Assembly: GCF_014645135.1 (NCBI RefSeq)
Contig: NZ_BMLH01000003.1
Location: 310,001-374,000, forward strand
From: Rheinheimera tangshanensis
GTDB lineage: Bacteria > Pseudomonadota > Gammaproteobacteria > Enterobacterales > Alteromonadaceae
Reading direction: 5' to 3'
Length of the DNA stretch: 64,000 nt
Shown in pieces: positions 17,625 to 27,228 of the stretch. The stretch's first letter is position 1; each line of letters opens with the position of its first letter. Under the pieces are notes generated by a model. That model ran no database searches and was not told the origin of the DNA. It worked only from the letters and a program-made list of their open reading frames with translations. Made by a program: the position numbers and the translations under genes.

Positions 17625-18470
17625 ATGATTTTCCAAAGCACAGAACACTATATTTTATCTCCTGAATTGGCACTGGCCGTTAACGCTGCAGTGACCTTAG
17701 AAAAACCTTTATTGATCAAAGGTGAACCTGGTACTGGCAAAACCCGCTTAGCAGAAGAATTAGCCGCAAGCTTAGGCACTGATTTGATTAACTGGCAAAT
17801 CAAATCCACCAGTAAAGCTCAGCAAGGTTTGTATGAATACGATGCAGTATCGCGTTTGCGTGATGGCCAATTGGGCAGTGAGCGGGTTGCCAACATCAGC
17901 AACTACATCAAACCGGGTAAACTCTGGACTGCTTTTACCGCAGAACAACGCCCTGTGTTGCTGATTGATGAAATTGACAAAGCTGATATTGAATTCCCTA
18001 ACGATTTATTGCATGAGCTCGATCGGATGTCCTTTGATGTCTACGAAACAGGAGAACGTATCACTGCAAAACAACGACCAATAGTAGTGATCACCTCCAA
18101 CAACGAGAAGGAATTGCCAGACGCTTTTCTTCGTCGATGCTTTTTCCACTACATCCGCTTTCCGGACAAAGACACCTTAACTCAAATAGTGCTGGCGCAT
18201 TTTCCTAAACTACAGGCCGAGTTATTAACAGCCGCGTTAGAGGTGTTTTTTGACTTAAGGGCGGTAGACGCTTTGAAGAAAAAGCCGTCAACCTCTGAGT
18301 TACTGGATTGGTTAAAACTTTTGTTGGCCGAACAAATAGCGCCTTCGGTATTGCAGGATAAACAGCACCAGGGCGGTTTAATGCCGTTGTATGGCGCCTT
18401 ACTGAAAAATGAGCAAGATGTCGCTTTGCTGGAAAAACTGGCCTTTATGGCTCGTCGCGCTGGCCGTTGA
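17625..18470 (+). CDS. MoxR-type AAA+ ATPase
   Basis: AAA+ ATPase of 281 residues with Walker A GEPGTGKT (residues 33-40), Walker B LLIDEIDKAD, sensor-1 VVITSNNEKELPDAFLRR. MoxR ATPases act as chaperones that insert metals or cofactors into or activate partner enzymes, nearly always together with a von Willebrand A-domain protein. That partner is encoded next, one base after the stop codon, so the two form an operon. Confidence 0.9.
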   Translation: MIFQSTEHYILSPELALAVNAAVTLEKPLLIKGEPGTGKTRLAEELAASLGTDLINWQIKSTSKAQQGLYEYDAVSRLRDGQLGSERVANISNYIKPGKLWTAFTAEQRPVLLIDEIDKADIEFPNDLLHELDRMSFDVYETGERITAKQRPIVVITSNNEKELPDAFLRRCFFHYIRFPDKDTLTQIVLAHFPKLQAELLTAALEVFFDLRAVDALKKKPSTSELLDWLKLLLAEQIAPSVLQDKQHQGGLMPLYGALLKNEQDVALLEKLAFMARRAGR

Positions 18471-18471
18471 T

Positions 18472-19650
18472 ATGCTGATTTCGTTCTTTTTAACTTTACG
18501 AAAATACGGTCTGAAATCCAGCATCACCGAGCTGTTGGATTTACTCAAGGCGCTGCAGCAGCAACTTATATTTGCAAGTACAGATGACTTTTATCTGCTG
18601 GCGCGTTTGTGTCTGATCAAGGATGAAAGCCAGTACGACAAATTTGACCGTGCTTTTGCAGAGTATTTTGAAGGCGTTGAAAGTCTGGATTTAGCCTCGC
18701 TTATTCCTGACCACTGGCTGTTGCCCGGACTGATTCGGCAGTTGAGTGACGAAGATAAGGCCAAACTGGCTTCTTTAGGTGGGCTGGAGCAGTTGCTGGA
18801 GCAATTTAAGCAACGTTTAAAAGAGCAGCAGGAAAAACACGCAGGCGGCAATAAATGGATAGGCACAGGCGGTTCTTCCCCTTTTGGTGCTTATGGCTTT
18901 CACCCTGAAGGTATTAGAGTTGGACAGCAGGGCAGTGGTCAGCGCCGGGCGGTTAAAGTTTGGGATAAGCGTGATTTTAAAGATTTTGATCAGAACGCTG
19001 AGCTGAATCACAGAGCGATGCAGCTGGCACTGCGACAATTGCGGCGTTTTGCCCGTACCGGACAAGCCACAGAACTGGACTTAAACGGCACTATTAAAGC
19101 CACAGCTCAGCAAGCAGGCTGGCTGGATTTAAAGTTTCAGGCGGAGCGGCATAATGCCGTCAAAGTGCTGATGTTTTTTGATATAGGCGGCTCTATGGAT
19201 GATTATATTCATGAATGCGAACAGCTATTTGCTGCCGCCCGCACTGAATTTAAGCATCTGGAGTTTTTTTACTTTCATAACTGCCCGTACGAACAGGTAT
19301 GGCGCACTCATCAAAGACGTAGTGCCGATGCGGTGTCTATTACTCAACTGTTACAGACTTATCATAGTGACTACAAAGTCATTTTTGTGGGGGACGCCAC
19401 TATGGGCCCTTATGAAATTACTTATCCGGGCGGTAGTGTCGAGCATTTTAACCCTGAATCCGGCGAAGTCTGGTTAAAACGCTTGTTGGCGCATTTTCCC
19501 AATGCAGTCTGGCTCAACCCACAGCCGCAAGCCTGGTGGAGCCATTATCACTCCATTGAGATACTGCAAAAACTGATGCAAAACCAGATGTATGCCATGA
19601 CGCTAGACGGTTTAAGCGGCGCCATCCGGCATTTATCAAAGCGGCATTGA
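18472..19650 (+). CDS. VWA-domain (CoxE-like) partner of MoxR
   Basis: A 392-residue soluble protein. N-terminal half is helical; the C-terminal half is a von Willebrand A domain with metal-site motif FDIGGSMDD, in which the usual DxSxS reads D-I-G-G-S, and a second site residue in VGDATMGPYE. It is the usual companion of MoxR ATPases. The frame is open upstream to 18409, but the ATG at 18472 sits one base after the moxR stop codon (TGATATG) and gives a sensible start (MLISFFLTLRKYG). The enzyme served by this pair is not apparent in the window. Confidence 0.86.
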   Translation: MLISFFLTLRKYGLKSSITELLDLLKALQQQLIFASTDDFYLLARLCLIKDESQYDKFDRAFAEYFEGVESLDLASLIPDHWLLPGLIRQLSDEDKAKLASLGGLEQLLEQFKQRLKEQQEKHAGGNKWIGTGGSSPFGAYGFHPEGIRVGQQGSGQRRAVKVWDKRDFKDFDQNAELNHRAMQLALRQLRRFARTGQATELDLNGTIKATAQQAGWLDLKFQAERHNAVKVLMFFDIGGSMDDYIHECEQLFAAARTEFKHLEFFYFHNCPYEQVWRTHQRRSADAVSITQLLQTYHSDYKVIFVGDATMGPYEITYPGGSVEHFNPESGEVWLKRLLAHFPNAVWLNPQPQAWWSHYHSIEILQKLMQNQMYAMTLDGLSGAIRHLSKRH

Positions 19651-19707
19651 AAAGGCCAGACGAACTGATTAAAGTGGTTTATTCATCAGGCATTTACGGA
19701 AAATTTA

Positions 19708-20739
19708 ATGCAGCACGAACAGCCGGACCATCAGGATATCAGAGAAGTTGCGCCCGACACTTTTGTCGACGAGACGGGCCATCAACTGACCAAAAAAGAA
19801 GTTCGGCAAATAGTCACGCCTCATGCCTTTTTTGTGGCTGATGAGCTGATAGGCCAGCCTTTGGCCAAACCCCTGCGTCGTGGGGTTGCCATGGGTATAG
19901 ACGGCTTAATTATCAGCGGTCTGGCATCGGCCAGTCTGATATTTGTGTTACCCACTATGCTGTATTTATGCTGGAACAGATACAAAACCCACAACAGCAA
20001 TCATCTGTTGCTGATGGTGTTTGCAACTCTGGCTATGCTGGGGACTTTAAGCTGGGCGCCACAGCTGGTGCAAGAACAGGAGCAGGAAAGGACCTCAGCC
20101 TCAGACATGAATTTAACCCCGCATGCAGGTGCTGAACTGGCTAAAGTGTCGATAGAGTTGTCCAGCAAAGCCTGTGATGACAGATGCGTCGAAGACAAGA
20201 TAAAAGAGCTGGCGCTTGAGCTGCAAGAGACTGGAGTCAGAACTGAACACCAGAGAGATTTGCTGAATGAGGTGTTGGATATCACTGAGCTTAAAGGTGC
20301 TGAAAAACGTGCTTTACTGGATCAGTATGTAACAGAACCCAAAGTAGTGGCTGCGGAGCCCGTCGTTACTACAACTGAAGCTGTCAACGAAGAATCCTCT
20401 TCAATCTTGGAGAAGCTAAAAAACTCAGATTACAGCCTGATCAAATGGGTCAAAGGCATACTGGCCGACTTTGGCCTGGGTTATGGTTGGGCTATGGTTT
20501 ATTTTACCTTTTTTGTCAGTTGGAATAACGGCCAGACCATAGGCAAGTTATTGACTGGTATTCGTGTGGTGCAACTGGATAACCAGCCTTTGACCTTGTG
20601 GGCCTCCTTTAGCCGGCAAGGCGGTTACGGCGCAGGTTTTGCAACAGGACTGATTGGGTTTGCGCAGATTTTATGGGATCCAAACCGACAAGCGATACAA
20701 GATAAAGTCGCCAGCACTGTCGTGATCCAGCAGCCTTGA
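19708..20739 (+). CDS. RDD-family membrane protein
   Basis: A 343-residue inner-membrane protein. An N-terminal cytoplasmic segment is followed by the RDD-type first helix (RRGVAMGIDGLIISG), a helix near 110, a long hydrophilic, partly coiled-coil insertion (about 130-245), and the C-terminal RDD helices with GQTIGKLLTGIRVV and DKVAST. The signature arginine-aspartate pattern is retained as R-x5-ID. Function of RDD proteins is poorly defined; some are implicated in ion or solute transport. It starts 57 bases after the VWA gene and may be in the same transcript. Confidence 0.8.
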   Translation: MQHEQPDHQDIREVAPDTFVDETGHQLTKKEVRQIVTPHAFFVADELIGQPLAKPLRRGVAMGIDGLIISGLASASLIFVLPTMLYLCWNRYKTHNSNHLLLMVFATLAMLGTLSWAPQLVQEQEQERTSASDMNLTPHAGAELAKVSIELSSKACDDRCVEDKIKELALELQETGVRTEHQRDLLNEVLDITELKGAEKRALLDQYVTEPKVVAAEPVVTTTEAVNEESSSILEKLKNSDYSLIKWVKGILADFGLGYGWAMVYFTFFVSWNNGQTIGKLLTGIRVVQLDNQPLTLWASFSRQGGYGAGFATGLIGFAQILWDPNRQAIQDKVASTVVIQQP

Positions 20740-20841
20740 GCGGATAAAAAATCTCGGCAGGTCGTGGTCGTATTAAGCTAGAATAGCCACCAATGTAGCA
20801 ACTCATCAAAAGAAGTTGCATTTATGACAAAGGTATTCTGA

Positions 20842-21960
20842 ATGAAAAATGTGCTGATCAGCGGCTCAGGCCTGTTTACTCCCACCGAAATTGTCACCAA
20901 CGAAGAGTTAGTGGCCAGTTTTAATCAGTATGTCGATTTATTTAACGCACAATATGCTGCTGAGATTGCATCAGGCGAATTGGCTGCACTGGAGTATTCC
21001 AGCTGCGAATTTATTGAAAAAGCCTCAGGCATCAAATCCCGCCATGTGTTGCACAAAGAGGGGATCTTAGACCCAGCCGTGATGATGCCGGTTTTCCCTA
21101 AGCGTGGCGAAGACGAGCACCCTGAAATGGTGGAGATGGCGATAGTTGCAGCGCAGGAGGCCATGACACAAGCCGGTAAGACGGCCGCAGATATCGATCT
21201 GGTTATTTGTGCTGCGTCTAATATGCAGCGGCCTTATCCGGCTTTGTCTATCGAACTGCAACAGGCTTTGGGCGCAACAGGTTATGCTTTTGATATGAAC
21301 GTGGCTTGCTCATCCGCTACTTTTGCTATTAGCAATGCGGTGAATGCCATTCGTGGTGGTATGGCCAAAGTGGTGTTGGTGGTCAATCCTGAATTTGCCT
21401 CACCCCAAGTGAATTACACCAGTCGCGACAGCCACTTTATTTTTGGTGATGTCTGCACCGCTACTATTATTGAAGCCGAAGATACAGTCACTTCAGAGAA
21501 TGCGTATCGCATTCTCGGCATGAGTTTAAAAACTGAATTTTCTAATAATATCCGTTGTGATGTGGGGTATACCGAACATTGCCATCCGCAAACTGATCCT
21601 GAAGCGCCGTTTTTTAAACAACAAGGCCGTAAGGTGTTTAAAGAATTACTGCCGATAGTAGCGGATGTGATTTTAAATGAGATGCAGCGTTTAGCTGTAA
21701 ATCCGGATGATCTAAAACGTTTATGGTTGCATCAGGCCAATATTAATATGAATCTGTTTGCGGCCAAGAAAATCTTAGGCAGAGATCCTTTGCCTGAAGA
21801 AGCTCCGCTGGTGTTGGATACTTATGCCAATACAGCCTCAGCAGGCTCTATTATCGCCTTTCATAAACATAAAGAAGGTATTCAATCCGGCGAAAAAGCC
21901 ATTTTATGCTCCTTCGGAGCAGGCTACTCCGTAGGTTGTCTGGTGCTGGAAAAACGTTAA
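20842..21960 (+). CDS. Beta-ketoacyl-ACP synthase III-like enzyme (stand-alone)
   Basis: Thiolase-fold condensing enzyme of 372 residues, longer than housekeeping FabH (about 317). Catalytic C156 in NVACSSATFA, then histidine in LWLHQANINMN and asparagine in YANTASAGS complete the Cys-His-Asn triad. It closely resembles the longer FabH-like group exemplified by Pseudomonas PA3286, which condenses medium-chain acyl-CoA with malonyl-ACP and so links beta-oxidation to fatty acid synthesis; that assignment is an inference from length and overall pattern. No other fatty acid synthesis gene is adjacent. It ends at a long hairpin shared with the next, convergent gene. Confidence 0.87.
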   Translation: MKNVLISGSGLFTPTEIVTNEELVASFNQYVDLFNAQYAAEIASGELAALEYSSCEFIEKASGIKSRHVLHKEGILDPAVMMPVFPKRGEDEHPEMVEMAIVAAQEAMTQAGKTAADIDLVICAASNMQRPYPALSIELQQALGATGYAFDMNVACSSATFAISNAVNAIRGGMAKVVLVVNPEFASPQVNYTSRDSHFIFGDVCTATIIEAEDTVTSENAYRILGMSLKTEFSNNIRCDVGYTEHCHPQTDPEAPFFKQQGRKVFKELLPIVADVILNEMQRLAVNPDDLKRLWLHQANINMNLFAAKKILGRDPLPEEAPLVLDTYANTASAGSIIAFHKHKEGIQSGEKAILCSFGAGYSVGCLVLEKR

Positions 21961-21970
21961 TTGATCAATG

Positions 21971-22018
21971 GGGAGCAGAGCAAAATGAAGCCGTTGAGCT
22001 TGATTTTACTCTGCTCCC
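21971..22018. terminator. Long hairpin between convergent genes
   Basis: GGGAGCAGAGCAAAAT (21971-21986) pairs with ATTTTACTCTGCTCCC (22003-22018), 15 of 16 positions, around a 16-base loop. It lies between the FabH-like gene and the CBM48 gene and can serve both strands; the T-run is short on either side. Confidence 0.6.
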
Positions 22019-22027
22019 TGTTCGTTT

Positions 22028-22336
22028 TTACAACTGCACGACTGAGTTTTGCTCATAGCTGACCTGAGTTGGCACATAAGCGTCAGCTTGCTCATCATTC
22101 AGCCAGGTTTGCCCATCTACCACATATCTGAACTGATACTGCTTCTCTTTGTCCAGATTTAAACTGGCAGTAAAATCACCCGTTTTAGTTTTTTTCATCA
22201 ACACAGCTACGGGATCCCAGTTGTTGAAGTCTCCCGCCAAAGCGACAGTTTGAGCCTGCGGATACTGATGACCTGCAAAAGTAAAAGTGACTTTGCAGAC
22301 GGGTTTCGTTTTTAAATACTGTTTACTGATACTCAT
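22028..22336 (-). CDS. Small CBM48/isoamylase early-set domain protein
   Basis: A 102-residue protein that is essentially one glycogen-binding early-set domain: VTFTFAGHQYPQAQTVALAGDFNNWDP, then the sugar-binding strand YQFRYVVDGQTWLNDEQADAYVP. The same fold occurs in AMP-kinase beta subunits and at the N terminus of branching enzymes. No catalytic domain is attached and no glycogen gene is nearby. Probably binds alpha-glucan or acts as a regulatory adaptor in the cytoplasm. Confidence 0.82.
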   Translation of the reverse strand: MSISKQYLKTKPVCKVTFTFAGHQYPQAQTVALAGDFNNWDPVAVLMKKTKTGDFTASLNLDKEKQYQFRYVVDGQTWLNDEQADAYVPTQVSYEQNSVVQL

Positions 22337-22764
22337 AGCCGCTTCCTTCCTGAATTACTTTAGGTTTAAAACCACACTCTATTGCATCGTGATGACAATG
22401 ATGTGTCTAAAAAACAACCAAATCTTGGTCATCTCCACCATAACGAAGCTACAGAAGTCCCCAAAAGAACTTTCTGGAATGGGTATAGATGATTTAGCTA
22501 TTTATCTGCCAGACACAGACTGAAGTTGTAACTAAATATGTCGAAACTTCACATTGGGTTCTGTCCGAACTTCTGATGAAGCAGGTCAAACCCCGCTGCA
22601 AGGCCTTTGTTTTAAGGTCTGACTGAAAAAAGAGGCAACAGAAAAGAATAAATAACGCACTACGGATTTTGGCGACTAATAAAAACCTTAACATCTACAG
22701 GTACAGTTCTGGCGTACACAAAGGTAAGATAAAGTCAGACAGTATTGTGACTAAAGGACTAAAA
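22337..22764. other. Intergenic region upstream of the efflux operon
   Basis: No convincing gene. Short open frames on both strands lack ribosome binding sites and family resemblance. It must contain the promoters of the CBM48 gene (leftward) and of the RND operon (rightward), but no clear -35/-10 pair was recognised. Confidence 0.5.
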
Positions 22765-23985
22765 ATGGCGGGTAAGTGGGTGAAAGCTGGGGTTCCTGTA
22801 TTAATTGTGCTGGGCGCTGTAATTATTGCTTCAGCTCTGGTTGCGGGAAAAAAACCACCAGAGCAAAAAAAAGAAACACGTAAAGATTTGTTTGTTGAAG
22901 TCAAACCTGTCAGTCGACAAAACCTGACTTATCAGGTCTGGTCTCAGGGAACAGTGCAGCCTAAAGTGATCACCAGCCTAACCTCTGAAGTAAATGGAGT
23001 TATTGTTAAAGTAGCGGATAACTTTATCGAAGGGGGATTTTTCCGCGCCGGAGACTTATTGATCCAGGTCGAGCAATACGATTATCAAACGGCGGTTAAA
23101 TTGGCCGAGGCGAATCTGGCCCGCGCTCAGGCGTTATTAGAGGAAGAAAAAGCCCGAGGTAAAGTAGCGGCAAAGGAGTGGAGTGAGTTCAGCGCAGGTA
23201 AAGCTCCTGAACTGGGTTTACGCCGTCCCCAATTGGCACAGGAACTGGCGAATGTGCGTTCTGCTGAGGCTGAACTTGAAAACGCCCGCCGCAATTTAAT
23301 TCGTACTGAAATACGGGCTCCCTACGATGGCATAGTCAAAGTTAAAAATGCCAACATTGGCCAGTTTATCAGCCGTGGTTTTAACCTGGGCACTATTTAT
23401 GGCACAGAAGTGGCGGAAGTCCGCTTGCCTTTGTCAGATAACGATGTGGGCTATTTAAATATGCCTGGTTTCACCACCTCAGAGCAGCAGCAACCTGAAG
23501 TGTTGTTATCGGCAGAGGTGGCAGGACAGCCACTGAACTGGCAGGCCAGACTGGTGCGTACTGAAGGCATGCTGGATGATGAAAATCGGGTTATTTATGC
23601 TGTAGCCGAAATCAAAGATCCTTATCGTTTAAAATCAGACGGTCAGGCTCCATTGCGTTTTGGCCGTTTTGTCAAAGCCCGTATCGATGGTAAATCAGGC
23701 GACAATCTGGTGTTGGTTGAGCGGCACTTATTAAAGCCAGATCAAAAGGTGCTGACCATAAGTAAAGACAATAAGCTGCATATTCGCTCTGTTACCGTAC
23801 AACGGATGGACGAAGAGTACGCTTATATCAGTGCTGGCTTAGATTCTGCTGAACAATTAGTACTGACCGCTATTGCTAATCCTTTGGAAGGTATGGCATT
23901 GCGTACCTCGGCTGATACGGCAGTCGATCATGCAGAAAAAGAGAAAACAGCGATAGCGGCCACTGAGAACGGAGAGAAACGCTAA
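22765..23985 (+). CDS. RND efflux periplasmic adaptor (membrane fusion protein)
   Basis: HlyD/AcrA-type adaptor of 406 residues that links an inner-membrane RND pump to an outer-membrane channel. A single N-terminal anchor helix (VPVLIVLGAVIIASALVAG) lacks a lipobox. Then follow the lipoyl/barrel-sandwich half LTSEVNGVIVKV, an alpha-hairpin (about 120-185, LAEANLARAQALLEEEKARG), the second lipoyl half IRAPYDGIVKVKNANIGQF and beta-barrel domains. The frame is open from 22669, but ATG 22765 has an AAAGGACT ribosome binding site and precedes the anchor helix directly. Its stop codon overlaps the pump start (TAATG). Confidence 0.88.
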   Translation: MAGKWVKAGVPVLIVLGAVIIASALVAGKKPPEQKKETRKDLFVEVKPVSRQNLTYQVWSQGTVQPKVITSLTSEVNGVIVKVADNFIEGGFFRAGDLLIQVEQYDYQTAVKLAEANLARAQALLEEEKARGKVAAKEWSEFSAGKAPELGLRRPQLAQELANVRSAEAELENARRNLIRTEIRAPYDGIVKVKNANIGQFISRGFNLGTIYGTEVAEVRLPLSDNDVGYLNMPGFTTSEQQQPEVLLSAEVAGQPLNWQARLVRTEGMLDDENRVIYAVAEIKDPYRLKSDGQAPLRFGRFVKARIDGKSGDNLVLVERHLLKPDQKVLTISKDNKLHIRSVTVQRMDEEYAYISAGLDSAEQLVLTAIANPLEGMALRTSADTAVDHAEKEKTAIAATENGEKR

Positions 23986-26900
23986 TGCAGCCATTGGATC
24001 AAACCCATAAAGGCTGGTTAGCCTGGTTTGCCCGCAATAGCGTGGCATCTAATTTATTGATGGTTATTTTATTGCTGGCAGGTATCGCCAGTGTATTCAC
24101 TATTAAAAAGCAAACCTTCCCTGAGATTCAATTAGAGCAGGTCACCATTCGGGTGGCTTATCTGGGGGCTGCGCCGCAGGAAGTGGAAGAAGGTATAGTT
24201 GATAAAATTGAGGAATCCTTACGAAGTCTCAATGGAATTAAAAAAATCCGCTCTAATGCGGTGGAAGGTTTAGCCACTGTCAATGTGGAAATTCAATCCG
24301 GATATGATATTCAGGAAGTGATGAACGAAATTAAGATGCAGGTGGACTCTATCTCATCTTTTCCCGAACAAACAGAACGTCCGGTAGTGTACAACACTAA
24401 ATTCCAGAGCAATGTGCTGTGGTTATCTGTCTATGGCGATACCGACCAACGCGGCTTAAAAGAATTTGCCAAAGATGTGCGGGACGAGCTGAAAAAACTG
24501 CCTGGTGTTAGCAAAGTGGAAGTGGTTGGGGCTTTGGACTACGAGGTCTCCATCGAGGTGTCAGAGCATAAGCTACGCGAATATGGCCTGACCTTTAACC
24601 AGATTGTGACTGCAGTGCGTGGCAGTTCTGTGGATTTACCCGGTGGTTCTATTAAAGCGGATAATGGCAATATTTTACTCCGTGCCAAAGGCCAGGCCTA
24701 CCGTCAACAAGACTTTGCCGACATAGTGCTGATCAACAGAGCCGATGGTACCCGTTTATTATTGGGTGATATCGCCAAAGTGAACGATGGTTTTGTCGAG
24801 ATGGAGTCTTACTCTACCTTTAACGGCAAACCTTCTGTGTCGATTAAAGTGGATGCGGTAGGCGAGGACAATACCTTAAAAATTGCGGCTGCGGTGAAAG
24901 ACTACGTCGGGAAGAAAAAGGCTGATTTACCCGATAGTATGAATATAGATTATTGGGGCGACTCGAGTTATTACCTGCAAGGTCGGCTGGATCTGATGAC
25001 GGACAATATGCTGATGGGCGCTTTACTGGTGCTGATCAGTCTGACGTTGTTTCTGGAATTTCGTGTCGCTTTTTGGGTGATGGTGGGTATTCCGGTCTGT
25101 TTCCTTGGCACTATAGCGCTGATGCCTTTGTCGATGTTTGATGTGTCGATCAATATGATCAGTCTGTTTGGTTTTATTCTGGTGCTGGGCATACTGGTGG
25201 ATGACGCCATCATCATAGGCGAGAGTGCTTACACGGAAATTGAAAAATACGGCAAATCCGCCGAGACCGTGATCCGCGGCGCTCAGCGTGTGGCTATGCC
25301 TGCCACTTTTGGTGTGTTAACCACCATTGCTGCCTTTATTCCTATGTTGATGGTCGGTGGTCCTCAAGGACCGATTTGGGAGTCTATCGCCTGGGTAGTG
25401 ATCCTCTGTCTGCTGTTTTCTATGGTCGAATCCAAGTTTATTTTGCCCGCGCATTTAATTGCAATGGACAGTAAGCCCTGGGATCCAGATCGCCATGGCA
25501 TTTTTTACAGCTTAGGTCGTGCCTGCAGCAATGGACTTAAGTTTGTTCGTCTTAAAGTATCTGGGGCAACGGACAGTTTCGTTTATGGTCGTTACAAAAG
25601 GGCGATTGCGTGGTGCATTGAGTATCGCTACATCACGGCGACCAGCTTTTTCGCCATGATGGTGCTGATGATAGGTTTAATGGCTGGTGGTCATGTACGT
25701 TGGGTATTCTTTCCTAATATCCCAAGTGACTTTATTAATGCCAATTTAACTATGATGGAAGGCTCATCAGGTCAGGCGACAGTGCAAGCCATGCAGCAGT
25801 TGGAAGCGGCTTTGGTCAAAACTAACGAGCAAATCGTGGCGAAGGGAGAAGAGGGGCTGATGAAGCACCGCTTGACCTTTACCGAATCAGACACTCGTGG
25901 TGAGCTGGTGATTGAACTGGAGAAAAGTGAAGGTCGTAACATAGATGCCAACGAGTTCGTCCGGTTATGGCGCGAGCAAATCCCGGAAATTGCAGGCATA
26001 AAAACACTACAAATTTTCTCTTCCACCAGTGGCGGTGGTGGCGGTGATATCTCATTCCAGCTAAAAAGCAAAGAGCTTGATCAGTTGCGTTTAGCTACTG
26101 AAGAGTTAAAAGCTGCTATGGTCGCCTATCAGGGCGTTTATGATATTGAGGACAGTATCAGTGGTGGCAACGACGAAATAGTGCTGAAGATTAAGCCTCA
26201 GGCTGAAGCTTTGGGTATTACCTTGTCTGACCTGGCCACTCAGGTTCGTTACGGTTTTTACGGTGCTGAAGCTCAGCGTATCCAGCGTGATGGCGAAGAA
26301 GTCAAAGTGATGGTGCGTTATCCGAAAGAAGAGCGTCGTTCAGTTGGCAATCTGGAGAATATGAAAATCCGCACTGCCTCAGGTGCCGAAGTGCCATTTT
26401 CTCAAGTCGCTGAATACAAAGCTCAGCCCAGTTATTCTGCGATCAACAGGGTAGATGGTGAGCGTTCCGTCACTATTAGTGCTTCAGTAGATAAAGCGTT
26501 AGCCGAACCTATGAAGATCACGAAGGAGTTACAGGACAAAGTGCTGCCGAAACTTGCAGAAAAATACGGCATTGAGACGGCATTGGAAGGGGCCAGTCTG
26601 GAAGAAGCAGACGCCATGACTGACTTAGCCTTAGGTTTCCTGCTGGCATTGTTTGTGATTTATGCGCTGTTGGCTATACCGCTGAAATCCTATACTCAGC
26701 CGCTGATTATTATGTCAGTGATCCCTTTTGGTTTAATTGGTGCCATTTTAGGTCATATGTTGCTGGGCCTTAGTGTCAGCATTATGTCCTTGTTCGGTTT
26801 GATTGCATTGGCTGGGGTTGTAGTCAATGATTCGCTGGTGATGGTGGATTTTGTCAATGAGTCGCGCCGCAATGGTATCCCATTAAAAGAGGCTGTGGTT

Positions 26901-27173
26901 GGAGCTGGCACCAGACGTTTCAGGCCTATTATGCTGACATCTTTAACCACCTTCTTAGGTCTTGCGCCTATAGTGCTTGAGAAAAGCTTACAAGCGCAAA
27001 TTGTGGTGCCTATGGCGGTTTCACTGGCCTACGGTATTTTGTTTGCGACAGTGATCACTTTACTGCTGATCCCCGCTTTGTATGTGATACTCGATGACTT
27101 TTTAGGGGTATTCAGACGTAAAAAGGCTGAAGATACAACCTATACAGTGGATGAGTTACCACAGCAGAAATGA
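23985..27173 (+). CDS. RND-family efflux pump, inner-membrane subunit
   Basis: A 1062-residue proton-driven transporter with the usual two-fold repeat: one N-terminal helix, a large periplasmic loop, six helices, then the same again. The first loop has YLGAAPQEVEEGIVDKIEESL and PGVSKVEVVGA; the helix 4 region has GILVDDAIIIGES with the paired aspartates of the proton relay, and the second half has GVVVNDSLVMVDFVNE. The pattern fits the HAE1/AcrB-like group most similar to uncharacterised multidrug or lipid-type exporters of gammaproteobacteria. No outer-membrane factor or regulator gene accompanies it, so the pair probably borrows a TolC-type channel. Confidence 0.9.
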   Translation: MQPLDQTHKGWLAWFARNSVASNLLMVILLLAGIASVFTIKKQTFPEIQLEQVTIRVAYLGAAPQEVEEGIVDKIEESLRSLNGIKKIRSNAVEGLATVNVEIQSGYDIQEVMNEIKMQVDSISSFPEQTERPVVYNTKFQSNVLWLSVYGDTDQRGLKEFAKDVRDELKKLPGVSKVEVVGALDYEVSIEVSEHKLREYGLTFNQIVTAVRGSSVDLPGGSIKADNGNILLRAKGQAYRQQDFADIVLINRADGTRLLLGDIAKVNDGFVEMESYSTFNGKPSVSIKVDAVGEDNTLKIAAAVKDYVGKKKADLPDSMNIDYWGDSSYYLQGRLDLMTDNMLMGALLVLISLTLFLEFRVAFWVMVGIPVCFLGTIALMPLSMFDVSINMISLFGFILVLGILVDDAIIIGESAYTEIEKYGKSAETVIRGAQRVAMPATFGVLTTIAAFIPMLMVGGPQGPIWESIAWVVILCLLFSMVESKFILPAHLIAMDSKPWDPDRHGIFYSLGRACSNGLKFVRLKVSGATDSFVYGRYKRAIAWCIEYRYITATSFFAMMVLMIGLMAGGHVRWVFFPNIPSDFINANLTMMEGSSGQATVQAMQQLEAALVKTNEQIVAKGEEGLMKHRLTFTESDTRGELVIELEKSEGRNIDANEFVRLWREQIPEIAGIKTLQIFSSTSGGGGGDISFQLKSKELDQLRLATEELKAAMVAYQGVYDIEDSISGGNDEIVLKIKPQAEALGITLSDLATQVRYGFYGAEAQRIQRDGEEVKVMVRYPKEERRSVGNLENMKIRTASGAEVPFSQVAEYKAQPSYSAINRVDGERSVTISASVDKALAEPMKITKELQDKVLPKLAEKYGIETALEGASLEEADAMTDLALGFLLALFVIYALLAIPLKSYTQPLIIMSVIPFGLIGAILGHMLLGLSVSIMSLFGLIALAGVVVNDSLVMVDFVNESRRNGIPLKEAVVGAGTRRFRPIMLTSLTTFLGLAPIVLEKSLQAQIVVPMAVSLAYGILFATVITLLLIPALYVILDDFLGVFRRKKAEDTTYTVDELPQQK

Positions 27174-27183
27174 CATCACCCAT

Positions 27184-27211
27184 AAAAGACCGCCGAAAGG
27201 CGGTTTTTTTA
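27184..27211 (+). terminator. Intrinsic terminator after the RND operon
   Basis: AAAAGACCGCC-GAAA-GGCGGTTTTTTT hairpin, about 10 bases after the pump stop codon. Confidence 0.88.
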
Positions 27212-27228
27212 TGGGGTATGCCGGCAAC

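Noticed and set aside
18409-18471. Upstream extension of the VWA gene
   Set aside because: It would overlap the end of moxR by about 60 bases; ATG 18472 immediately after the moxR stop is the better start.
22494-22694. Small minus-strand open frame before the RND operon
   Set aside because: No family resemblance and no ribosome binding site; codon use is unlike the neighbours.
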